A DNA stretch of 64,000 nucleotides from Paenibacillus sp. LHD-117 (GTDB lineage Bacteria; Bacillota; Bacilli; Paenibacillales; Paenibacillaceae). Location: assembly GCF_030929555.1 (NCBI RefSeq), contig NZ_JAVFVT010000009.1:62001-126000 (forward strand), in the 5' to 3' direction. A program made the position numbers and the translations under genes. The notes beneath the pieces were generated by a model. It did not search any database and was not told the origin of the DNA. It saw nothing but the letters and a program-made list of their open reading frames with translations. This document shows, in pieces, positions 53,957-61,579 of this stretch (its first letter is position 1; every line of letters starts with the position of its first letter).

Positions 53957-54907
53957 TTATTCGAAAATCGGTTTGCCGTCTGCGCTCCACTGCAGCTTAC
54001 GGACGAACGTATGACGGTTCGGATCGTACAACGGATCGCCGACGATTTCCTTGTACGTGCGGGCGTGGAAGACGAGGATGTCGTCCTGGCCGTTCTCCGA
54101 CTTTGTGAAGCTGTTGTGGCCCGGACCGAACAGGCCGTTCGCCTCGTCCGTCTTCAGCACCGGCTGCGGCGACTTCGTCCAGGAGGCAGGGTCCATCAGA
54201 TCAGCTTCTTCCGACGCTTCGAGCAGCCCCATGCAGTAATGATGGTTCGTTGCACTTCCCGAATAGGAGATGAAGATACGTCCGCCGCGCTTCACGACGG
54301 CCGCCCCTTCGTTCACGAGGAAGCCGATTACTTCCCATTCGTACTCCGGCTTCGTCAGCATGACGCCGTTCGCCGCCAGCGTCCACGGATTCGCCATCGG
54401 CGCGATATACAGGTTAGAGTTGCCTCTAATATCCGGATCTTTCTGCGCCCAGACGAGGTATCGGGTGCCGCGGTGTTCGAATGTCGTCGCGTCGAGGGCG
54501 AACGATTCCCACATCGTCTTGATCTGGCCTTTCTCGACCCACTCGCCTTCGAGCGGGTTCGCCGATGCGTTCTCCAGCACGAACATGCGGTGATCGAACA
54601 GCCCGTCGTTCGTCTCCGTCGTGCGGGCGGCGGCGAAGTAGATGTACCACTTGCTGTCGATGAAATGGATTTCCGGCGCCCAGATGTTCGCGCTCATTAT
54701 GCCGGACGCGTGCTTCCGCCACGCGACGACCGGCTCCGCTTTCGCGAGCCCCGCGATCGTGCTCGCCCGCCGCACTTCGATCCGGTCGTATTCCGGCACG
54801 GACGCCGTGAAGTAATAGAATCCGTCGTCATGCTTGTAAACCCACGGATCGGCGCGCTGCAATATAATCGGTTGTTCCGTCGCCGCCGTTGTATTCTGTT
54901 CAATCAT
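53957..54907 (-). CDS. Intracellular GH43 glycosidase (arabinofuranosidase type)
   Basis: A 316-residue single-domain GH43 enzyme without a signal peptide. The three acids of the five-bladed propeller are likely Asp in LQRADPWVYKHD, Asp in SFALDATTFEHRG and Glu in FLVNEGAAVVKRGGR. It probably removes arabinose from imported arabino-oligosaccharides. GAGGGAG precedes the ATG. It lies 59 bases after abfA in the same operon, so two cytoplasmic arabinose-releasing enzymes of different families are co-expressed. Confidence 0.92.
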   Translation of the reverse strand: MIEQNTTAATEQPIILQRADPWVYKHDDGFYYFTASVPEYDRIEVRRASTIAGLAKAEPVVAWRKHASGIMSANIWAPEIHFIDSKWYIYFAAARTTETNDGLFDHRMFVLENASANPLEGEWVEKGQIKTMWESFALDATTFEHRGTRYLVWAQKDPDIRGNSNLYIAPMANPWTLAANGVMLTKPEYEWEVIGFLVNEGAAVVKRGGRIFISYSGSATNHHYCMGLLEASEEADLMDPASWTKSPQPVLKTDEANGLFGPGHNSFTKSENGQDDILVFHARTYKEIVGDPLYDPNRHTFVRKLQWSADGKPIFE

Positions 54908-54966
54908 CGTCTCTCTCCCTCTCTAGCTCCAAAAAATGATATCGCCGCCTGCGCTCCTGCGCGCCA

Positions 54967-56457
54967 TTACGCTTTCGGCGTCAGCCGCACAACCGCCACC
55001 GATGCCGGCGGCAGCTTCGCGGACAGCGTGCCGTCTACCCAGCGCGCTTCGTCGAACGAACGCTGCGCGACCCGGTCTGGCCGATCGAACGTGTTGTGTG
55101 CGAGAATGTCGTCTGCAGCGAGGATCGAGCCGTTCGCCGTGTAGCCGCCGGACGATCCTCGCAGCTCGACGAACAGTTCCGCCACGTTCACCGGGTCGAG
55201 GTTCGCAAGGCTGACGCTGATAACACCATCCTTGATCGATGCGGATACCGTCACCTGAGGCAGCTTCTTGCCGTGCCCCTCGTATTCGCCGAACGAGCCG
55301 TGGAGCGCGAGCGACTCGCCGTCTTGGTGCACCTTGAACATTTCGAGCACGTGGTAGGTCGGCGTGAGAAGCATTTTGTCCCCTTCCGTCAGGATGACGG
55401 CTTGCAGCACGTTGACCATCTGCGCGAGGTTCGCCATGTGCACCCGGCTGCAGTGCTTGTGGAACACATGCAAGTGAATCGCCGCAACAAGCGCGTCGCG
55501 CATCGTGTTCTGTTGATACAGGAAGCCCGGATTCGTGCCCGGCTCAGGCAAGAACCAAGTGCCCCACTCGTCGATGATCAAGCCAACTCGTTTGTTCGGA
55601 TCGTACTGATCCATAATCGTGCTATGGCGCGTAATCAATTCGTCCATATAGAACGCCTTGGCCATCGTCTCCGCCCAGTCTTTCTCGTCGAAGTGAAGCG
55701 CAGGCTTCTTCTCTTCCCAGCTGCCCGGGATTGTATAATAATGAAGGCTGAGGCCGTCCATCAGGTGGCCCGCTTTGCGCATGAGCACCTCCGTCCAGCG
55801 GTAGTCTGCGACGTTCGCGCCGCCCGCGATCTTGTACAGGCGGTTATCGCCGTATTGCCGGACGTAAGTCTGATAATTACGGTATAGATCCGCGTAGTAC
55901 TCCGGCTCCATGTTGCCGCCGCAGCCCCAGTTCTCGTTGCCAACGCCAAAATATTTCAGCTTCCACGGCTGCTCGCGGCCGTTCTCCTGCCGCCAGTTCG
56001 CCATCGGCGACTCTCCGCCGAACGTCATGTATTCGACCCATTCGCTCATTTCCTGCACCGAGCCGCTGCCGACGTTGCCGCAGATGTACGGCTCCGCGTC
56101 CAGCAGTTCGCACAATTGGAAAAATTCATGCGTGCCGAAATGATTATTTTCCACGACGCCGCCCCAATGCGTATTGACCATCCGCTTGCGCGATTCGCGC
56201 GGGCCGACGCCGTCCTTCCAATGGTATTCGTCCGCGAAGCAGCCGCCCGGCCAGCGAAGATTCGGGATGTTCAGCTTGCGAAGCGCTTCGAGCACGTCGT
56301 TCCGGATGCCTCTCGTATTCGGAATCGGCGAATCTTCGCCGACCCATAGTCCTTCATAAATGCAGCGGCCCAGATGCTCCGCGAAATGTCCGTAGATATG
56401 GCGGTTAATGGTGCCGACCGTCCAGTCGGCGTGTACGACTACTTTGTGTGTGGTCAT
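54967..56457 (-). CDS. abfA: Alpha-L-arabinofuranosidase, GH51
   Basis: A 496-residue cytoplasmic enzyme that releases arabinofuranose from arabinan and arabinoxylan oligosaccharides. TIM barrel plus C-terminal jelly roll. The acid/base Glu is at 175 (GNENWGCGG) and the nucleophile at 297 (IIDEWGTWF), in line with Geobacillus AbfA (E175, E294). Other family blocks are [19 protein letters not shown] and [16 protein letters not shown] stands 12 bases before the ATG. It follows the second permease by 45 bases. Confidence 0.96.
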   Translation of the reverse strand: MTTHKVVVHADWTVGTINRHIYGHFAEHLGRCIYEGLWVGEDSPIPNTRGIRNDVLEALRKLNIPNLRWPGGCFADEYHWKDGVGPRESRKRMVNTHWGGVVENNHFGTHEFFQLCELLDAEPYICGNVGSGSVQEMSEWVEYMTFGGESPMANWRQENGREQPWKLKYFGVGNENWGCGGNMEPEYYADLYRNYQTYVRQYGDNRLYKIAGGANVADYRWTEVLMRKAGHLMDGLSLHYYTIPGSWEEKKPALHFDEKDWAETMAKAFYMDELITRHSTIMDQYDPNKRVGLIIDEWGTWFLPEPGTNPGFLYQQNTMRDALVAAIHLHVFHKHCSRVHMANLAQMVNVLQAVILTEGDKMLLTPTYHVLEMFKVHQDGESLALHGSFGEYEGHGKKLPQVTVSASIKDGVISVSLANLDPVNVAELFVELRGSSGGYTANGSILAADDILAHNTFDRPDRVAQRSFDEARWVDGTLSAKLPPASVAVVRLTPKA

Positions 56458-56502
56458 CGTGTGGTTTGTCTCCTTTATCTATGTGGTAGTGAAAAGCTGC
56501 TC

Positions 56503-57366
56503 CTATCCTTTGATGCCCGTCAGGGCGATACCTTCAATGAAGAAACGCTGCGCGAACGCGAACAGAATCAGCGTCGGCACGAGCGCGACGACCGCGCCGG
56601 CCATGATGAGCGTCCATTCCGTCACGTAATAGGACGAGAAGGAAGCGAGCTCGAGCTGGAGCGTATATTTCTCCGGCGTGTTCAAGTAGATAAGCGGTCC
56701 CAGGTAATCGTTATAACCCGCGTTGAAGGACAGAATGCCTTGCGTGATAAGTGCCGGCTTCGTAAGCGGAATAATGATTTTCAGGAAAATGCCGAAAGGG
56801 TTCATCCCGTCGATCTTCGCCGCATCCTCGAGCTCGTCGGGGAGCTGCTTAATGAATTGGCGTAAGAAGAAAATCGTCATCGGCGCGCCGAACATGCCCG
56901 GAATAATAAGCGGCTTCCAACTGTCCGTCCAGCCGAATGTCTTAAACATAATAAACGCCGGAATCATCATGACCGCGCCGGGAATAACCATTGTTCCGAC
57001 GAGCGTCATGAACAGCTTATCGCGCCCCGGGAAGCGCAGCTTCGCGAATGCGTAAGCGGACAATGCGCAGACGAACAGGCCGATCACGAGCGTCGGAACG
57101 ACGACGATCATCGTATTGAAGAAGCCTCGGATCATGTGCGCATCCGTAAAAATTAACTTGTAGTTCTCCCAAGCGATCGTCGACGGTATCCACTGCGGCG
57201 GATACGAGAACACTTCGCCGTCCGGCTTGAGCGACGTGGACAGCATCCACAGGAATGGTACCGCCATTATGATGCCGCCGAAGATCAGCAGCAGATAGAC
57301 GACCGTATTGGTGAGGAACTCACCTTTTTTCAACTCTCGGCGTCCGGTTGCCGTTTGCGTACTCAT
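56503..57366 (-). CDS. Sugar ABC transporter permease (MalG/AraQ type)
   Basis: A 287-residue permease with six helices and the EAA loop EDAAKIDGMNPFGIFLKIIIP. The ATG at 57366 is preferred, preceded by a G-run at 9 bases; the longer frame to 57435 overlaps the upstream permease gene. With the MalF-type partner it forms the pore for arabino-oligosaccharides. AbfA and GH43 follow in the operon. The ATPase must be supplied elsewhere, as for AraNPQ in Bacillus subtilis, which uses MsmX. Confidence 0.93.
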   Translation of the reverse strand: MSTQTATGRRELKKGEFLTNTVVYLLLIFGGIIMAVPFLWMLSTSLKPDGEVFSYPPQWIPSTIAWENYKLIFTDAHMIRGFFNTMIVVVPTLVIGLFVCALSAYAFAKLRFPGRDKLFMTLVGTMVIPGAVMMIPAFIMFKTFGWTDSWKPLIIPGMFGAPMTIFFLRQFIKQLPDELEDAAKIDGMNPFGIFLKIIIPLTKPALITQGILSFNAGYNDYLGPLIYLNTPEKYTLQLELASFSSYYVTEWTLIMAGAVVALVPTLILFAFAQRFFIEGIALTGIKG

Positions 57367-57382
57367 GGATTCGTATCCCCCC

Positions 57383-58306
57383 TTAGTTGTAGTGGACCCA
57401 CCGCTTGGACAGCAGGAAATTGATGAGAAGGACAAACATAATAATGATGCCGATAAACCAAGCGATCGCGGACGCGTAGCCCATCTCGCTGTACTCGAAC
57501 GCTACGGTGTACAGGTAGTACACGATCGTCGTTGTCGAGTAGTTCGGCCCGCCGCCCGTAAGCAGCTGGAACCGCGGGAAGTCCTGTAGCGCGCCGATGA
57601 GCGACGTAATCAAGATGAAGAACGTCACCGGCGAAATGCCCGGAATCGTAATGTGGATGAACTTGTTCCACCCTCCTGCTCCATCGACCGTCGCCGCTTC
57701 GTACAGGGACGATGGGACGTTGCCGAGCGCAGCTAGATACAGGATGATGCTAACGCCCATGCCGCCCCAGACGCCTTGGATGATGATGGCGATCATCGCC
57801 CAATTCTCGTCGACGAGCCATGCAGGCGGATTCAGGCCGATCTGGCCCAAATAGTAGTTGAGCAAGCCGAAGTCGGCGTTAAAGATCCATTGCCAGATCA
57901 TCGCGAGCGCGACGATCGAGCAGATCGTCGGCAGGAAAAACATCATCCGGAAGAAATTTCTTCCGCGCAGCTTCCGGTCGAGCAGCATCGCAACGCACAA
58001 TGCCACGATCATGCCGATCGGCACGCCGAGCGCCGCGTAGAACGTGTTCCACAACGTCTTCCAGACGAGCGGATCGTTCGTCAGGGCGCGTTCATAGTTC
58101 TCGATGCCCGTAAATTCGGCGGGCTGGCCAAAGTTAAACGTCGTTAGGCTCATATAGAGCGAATTCACAAGCGGATAAAGCAGAAATACAAGCACGCCGA
58201 TGAACGGCGGGGCGATGAACAGGAACCCCCACCACATCTCATTGCGGTAGAGCGACTTTCTTTTGGTCGGTTTCACTTGCGCGGTAGTCGTCGCATTGGC
58301 ATTCAT
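57383..58306 (-). CDS. Sugar ABC transporter permease (MalF/AraP type)
   Basis: A 307-residue permease with a short cytoplasmic N-terminus and six helices; EAA loop YEAATVDGAGGWNKFIHITIP. GGGGG precedes the ATG. It comes 93 bases after the binding-protein gene, with a strong hairpin between, and 16 bases before its partner permease. Function inferred from the arabinan operon around it. Confidence 0.93.
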   Translation of the reverse strand: MNANATTTAQVKPTKRKSLYRNEMWWGFLFIAPPFIGVLVFLLYPLVNSLYMSLTTFNFGQPAEFTGIENYERALTNDPLVWKTLWNTFYAALGVPIGMIVALCVAMLLDRKLRGRNFFRMMFFLPTICSIVALAMIWQWIFNADFGLLNYYLGQIGLNPPAWLVDENWAMIAIIIQGVWGGMGVSIILYLAALGNVPSSLYEAATVDGAGGWNKFIHITIPGISPVTFFILITSLIGALQDFPRFQLLTGGGPNYSTTTIVYYLYTVAFEYSEMGYASAIAWFIGIIIMFVLLINFLLSKRWVHYN

Positions 58307-58345
58307 CAGGGCTGGCCCCCTTCTTGATTTGTTCCGGGTAAATAA

Positions 58346-58390
58346 GGAAGCTGGAGCGCGGACGCGCGCGGCGTCCGCGTTGCAGCTTCC
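58346..58390 (-). terminator. Hairpin between binding-protein and permease genes
   Basis: On the minus strand GGAAGCTG pairs with CAGCTTCC, with an inner GCGGACGC/GCGTCCGC stem. TTATTTA follows, a weak U-tract. Such hairpins usually limit read-through or protect the upstream mRNA, so that receptor exceeds permease. Confidence 0.65.
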
Positions 58391-58399
58391 CGTTATGAT

Positions 58400-59770
58400 T
58401 TATTGAAAGAGCTCCGGATTGCCTTCCTTCAAGTCCTTCTCGACCAGCGGCTTCAGCTTCGCGAAGAAGTCGACTGCCGATTCTTTGCCGGTCCAGAACT
58501 TGCTTAGGTTTTGGCTCAGCGTATCAAACCACTTGCCGTTCGGCAGGTACGTCCACGGACCTGGCAGCTGGCCTTCGCCCGCCTTGACGAACACTTCCGG
58601 ATGCTCCGGCTTCTGGCCTGGCTGCGTATATACTTCGTCGTCAGCCATCGATTTGAAGTTCGGAATTTGGAAGCCGAGCTCCGTCATCTTCGTTTGTCCT
58701 TCGATACCCGCGAAGAATTCAACCAGCTTGAACGCTTCCTCAGGATGCTTCGACTTCGCGTTGACGCCGAGGCCGACCGAGCCAGACCAGCCGTTCGTCC
58801 ACGTGCCGTTGCCCGACGGAATCGGCGCAACGTCCCAATCGAACTTCAGCTTGCGGTATGTCGGTACCATCCAGCGGCCGCCCGTAATCGTCGCGAGCTT
58901 GCCCGCCTCGAACATTTGGCCGTCGTTCATCGATTGCAGCGCGCGGGAATCCGGCACGACCTTGTGCGTATTCGTCAGATCGTAGATAAATTGCATCGCT
59001 TCTGCAGCCGCCGGCTCGTTCACTACGAATTGCGTACGGTCTTCGCTCAGGACGGCACCGCCGTTGCCCCATACGAAGCCTTCCCACCATACCGGGCCTG
59101 CGCCGTAAATGTCGGTCTTGCCGTCGCCGTTCTCGTCGACCGTCAGCTTCTTCCACATCTCAAGCGCTTGCTCCCAATTCATCGGCGTCTCTGCGCTTGG
59201 GTAAGGAACGCCCAGCTTGTCGAAAATCGTTTTGTTATAGTACATAACCGTCGGGCCGATATCCTTCGGCAGCGCGTAGTAGCCGCCAGTACCCGTAATT
59301 TTGCCGTCGTAACGGTAGCGGTTCAGACCGCCTTCCCACATGTCGTTCAGGTCCAGCTTGTCGCTCGACTCGACGTACTGCGTGATGTCGAGGAACGCGC
59401 CTTGCTTCACCCAGCGGGGGAAGTCGCCGTCGCTCGTGAAGATAACGTCCGGCGCCGAGTTGCCGGCGATCATCGTGTTCATCTTCGTGGTATAATCGTT
59501 AGGAATGTGAATGAATTTCACTTTGATATTTGGATACGCTTTCTGGAATTCGCCGAGTACCGCTTCGAACACTTTGCGCTCGTCCGGCGCTCCCCACGAC
59601 GAGATGGAGATTTCGACGTTCTCCGCAGGCGCTTGTTCGCCGCCTCCGTTCGCCGCGTTGTTGCTCGCCGCACCGTCGTTGCCTGCGTTGTTGCCGCCGT
59701 TGTTGCCGCTGCACGCCGTCACGATCAGCGCGATAATCAGCGTGAGGATCATAATCGAACCTTTTTTCAT
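58400..59770 (-). CDS. Arabino-oligosaccharide solute-binding lipoprotein
   Basis: A 456-residue lipoprotein of the family-1 binding-protein class. Lipobox IVTAC, Asn/Gly-rich linker, then the two-lobed binding fold with family blocks VKFIHIPNDYTTKMNTMIAG, DVIFTSDGDFPRW and the late EEAFKLVEFFAG. The ATG at 59770 lies 11 bases from GGAGG; the ATG at 59779 is only 2 bases away. First gene of the arabinan operon, with a consensus-like promoter and a cre site upstream and an ArsR-like regulator diverging. Ligand inferred from the downstream arabinosidases. Confidence 0.92.
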   Translation of the reverse strand: MKKGSIMILTLIIALIVTACSGNNGGNNAGNDGAASNNAANGGGEQAPAENVEISISSWGAPDERKVFEAVLGEFQKAYPNIKVKFIHIPNDYTTKMNTMIAGNSAPDVIFTSDGDFPRWVKQGAFLDITQYVESSDKLDLNDMWEGGLNRYRYDGKITGTGGYYALPKDIGPTVMYYNKTIFDKLGVPYPSAETPMNWEQALEMWKKLTVDENGDGKTDIYGAGPVWWEGFVWGNGGAVLSEDRTQFVVNEPAAAEAMQFIYDLTNTHKVVPDSRALQSMNDGQMFEAGKLATITGGRWMVPTYRKLKFDWDVAPIPSGNGTWTNGWSGSVGLGVNAKSKHPEEAFKLVEFFAGIEGQTKMTELGFQIPNFKSMADDEVYTQPGQKPEHPEVFVKAGEGQLPGPWTYLPNGKWFDTLSQNLSKFWTGKESAVDFFAKLKPLVEKDLKEGNPELFQ

Positions 59771-59818
59771 CTGTTTCATAACCTCCTCGTTATTGGTAAA
59801 ACGAATGACAAGCCCCCG

Positions 59819-59832
59819 TAATAGCGCTTACA
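59819..59832 (-). promoter_or_regulatory. cre (CcpA) site in the arabinan operon leader
   Basis: On the minus strand TGTAAGCGCTATTA fits TGWAARCGYTWNCW at 13 of 14 positions. It lies about 140 bases downstream of the promoter and 49 bases before the first gene, where CcpA would act as a roadblock. Confidence 0.7.
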
Positions 59833-59973
59833 TGTTACTTCTGAAAAAACGTCATCCCTCCTGACCGTGCGGCAGCTTATAAGCAAACGATACCAATATT
59901 ACCAGCTCATGAATGCCGCCCACAATGCTTTACATAAATGTGAAGTATTTCGTAGATGACTGTTATATTTAGC

Positions 59974-60002
59974 ATATTAAAGCGCTCCTATCGTTTTGTC
60001 AA
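59974..60002 (-). promoter_or_regulatory. Promoter of the arabinan operon
   Basis: On the minus strand TTGACA (60002-59997), 17-base spacer, TAATAT (59979-59974). The spacer contains AGCGCTTTAA, resembling half of the LacI operator or a cre, so regulation at this point is plausible. Confidence 0.75.
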
Positions 60003-60081
60003 CGGATAATTATCAAATATTTCATGTTTTTATTAAACTATTCGCAAATAACGTTATATTTTCGACCGTCTATGAATCCCC

Positions 60082-60111
60082 TTGTCAAATATCAAGTAGG
60101 TAAGGTATATT
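60082..60111 (+). promoter_or_regulatory. Promoter of the ArsR-like regulator gene
   Basis: TTGTCA (60082-60087), 18-base spacer, TATATT (60106-60111), 32 bases before the start. Confidence 0.6.
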
Positions 60112-60143
60112 TAATATAAAAATGAACTATTAGAAGAGGTCGC

Positions 60144-61067
60144 ATGGAGACAACCGTATCGGAGAACAATCTCCCCCTATTCGAGGCATTGGCCAGCAAC
60201 GTCCGAATCAAGATCATGGAGCTGCTCGGACAGAAGCCAATGATCATGAAAGACTTGGCAGCAGCGCTCGGACTCAGCAATTCTATTATTACGATGCACG
60301 TCAAGAAGCTCGAGCGGGCCGACCTGGTCCGCACGGAGATGATTCCCGGCAAGGGCGCTTCGCAGAAGCTTTGCACGTTGGTCGCCGACCGGATTGAGCT
60401 CGTGTTCCCGAGCAAAGGGCTCATTCCGCGCAACTTCCATATTTCCAACATCTCGATCGGTCATTTCACCGACTTCGACGTCAAGCCGACTTGCGGTCTG
60501 GCCTCCAAGTACAAGATCATCGGAGACGGCTTCGACGATCCGCGTTACTTCCTCGACCCGGAGCGCGTCGACGCCAAAATTTTGTGGTTTTCAAAGGGGT
60601 TTATCTCGTACAAAATCCCGAACTACCTGAAGCCCGATGAAGAGCCCGAAGAGCTTGAAATGACGATGGAGCTCGCTTCCGAAGCCCCGCTCTCCAATGA
60701 GCATTGGCCTTCCGACATCTCGTTCTCGTTCAACGGCTTCCCGATCGGCAAATGGACGAGCCCCGGCGACTTCGGCGGCACTCGCGGCAAGTATACGCCG
60801 GAATGGTGGAATATCGAGATGAACCAGTACGGCCTGCTCGTCCATATCCGAATCAACGGCGACGGCACGTTCATTGAAGGAACGAAGGTGTCGGACTACA
60901 CGATCGACAACGTCGACATTAATCGGCTGCAGTGGGACCTCAAGCTCGAGGTCAAGGAAGACGCGAAGAACATCGGCGGACTGACGATCTACGGCGCCGG
61001 CTTCGGCAACTACTACCAGGACATCGTCAGTAAGCTCACGTACATTGACCGAAAGAATGCCTATTAA
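60144..61067 (+). CDS. ArsR-like winged-helix regulator with large C-terminal domain
   Basis: A 307-residue regulator. Residues 10-85 are a winged helix (FEALASNVRIKIMELLGQKP, AAALGLSNSIITMHVKKLE). The remaining 220 residues form a beta-rich domain of unknown ligand, with WPSDISFSFNGFPIGKWTSP and PEWWNIEMNQYGLLVHIRIN, aromatic-rich like a sugar-binding sandwich. It is divergent from the arabinan operon, so it is the likely local controller. The known ArsR proteins sense metals through Cys; that pattern is absent. AGAGGT precedes the ATG. Confidence 0.88.
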   Translation: METTVSENNLPLFEALASNVRIKIMELLGQKPMIMKDLAAALGLSNSIITMHVKKLERADLVRTEMIPGKGASQKLCTLVADRIELVFPSKGLIPRNFHISNISIGHFTDFDVKPTCGLASKYKIIGDGFDDPRYFLDPERVDAKILWFSKGFISYKIPNYLKPDEEPEELEMTMELASEAPLSNEHWPSDISFSFNGFPIGKWTSPGDFGGTRGKYTPEWWNIEMNQYGLLVHIRINGDGTFIEGTKVSDYTIDNVDINRLQWDLKLEVKEDAKNIGGLTIYGAGFGNYYQDIVSKLTYIDRKNAY

Positions 61068-61081
61068 AAGCTGCCCGCCTC

Positions 61082-61109
61082 TTGATTTCCGCAAGCGAAT
61101 CGTTATAAT
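61082..61109 (+). promoter_or_regulatory. Promoter of the argS leader
   Basis: TTGATT (61082-61087), 16-base spacer, TATAAT (61104-61109). The transcript would run through the structured repeat (61124-61291) into the T-box. Confidence 0.7.
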
Positions 61110-61123
61110 ACTTTATAAATAAG

Positions 61124-61291
61124 TGTTCAAAAAGTTTGGTTATCAGTACCGAGAAGATTGAATGAAGCTAGAAACTGAGTAGCGGAGCGTAGCAGAGCTA
61201 CGTGAGCAACGGAAGGTTCGGCTGAATTCAATATTCGATGTCGAATAAGCTTCTGGGATTACTTCGTAATGGGAAGCGTACTTTTTGAACA
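61124..61291. repeat. 168-bp structured repeat with 12-bp inverted ends
   Basis: It starts TGTTCAAAAAGT and ends ACTTTTTGAACA. Inside are hairpins CGTAGC/GCTACG, ATTCGA/TCGAAT and ATTAC/GTAAT. No open frame. Its right end plus flank (CTTTTTGAACAACCTCTAA) recurs inverted at 7861-7879, and CTTTTTGAACA recurs at 6113-6123. It resembles a MITE-like or REP-like element of this genome. Confidence 0.65.
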
Positions 61292-61297
61292 ACCTCT

Positions 61298-61548
61298 AAA
61301 ACGTCAATGAACGGGACAGTAGTTGTCGGGCAAAGTTGCCAAGCGAGCCGGGATGGTGAGAGCCGGTCAACGGCCGACGAACGAAGAGGACCCGGGAGAC
61401 GACTCTCCGAAGGGCGAAGCGCGCTCCTAGGGCAGTCCGGTTCGGCACCGTTACGGCTAAGATAAGATCCGGCTCTTTCGTGAGCTTCGGATAATGAGAG
61501 TGGCACCGCGGGCACATCCCCGTCTCTAACAGAGACGGGGATTTTTTG
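61298..61548 (+). promoter_or_regulatory. T-box leader (tRNA-Arg-sensing) with terminator
   Basis: Stem I shows AGTA (61319-61322) and the distal loop GGGATGGTGAGAG (61350-61362). The T-box sequence TGGCACCGCGG is at 61501-61511, and the terminator CCCCGTCTCT/AGAGACGGGG (61518-61540) with six T follows. Uncharged tRNA-Arg would pair with the T-box and favour the antiterminator, switching on argS. The specifier is probably CGA at 61382-61384, preceded by GAA, but this choice is tentative. Confidence 0.92.
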
Positions 61549-61579
61549 CGTTCCCGCGCGAATAGAAGGAGGAATCGAT

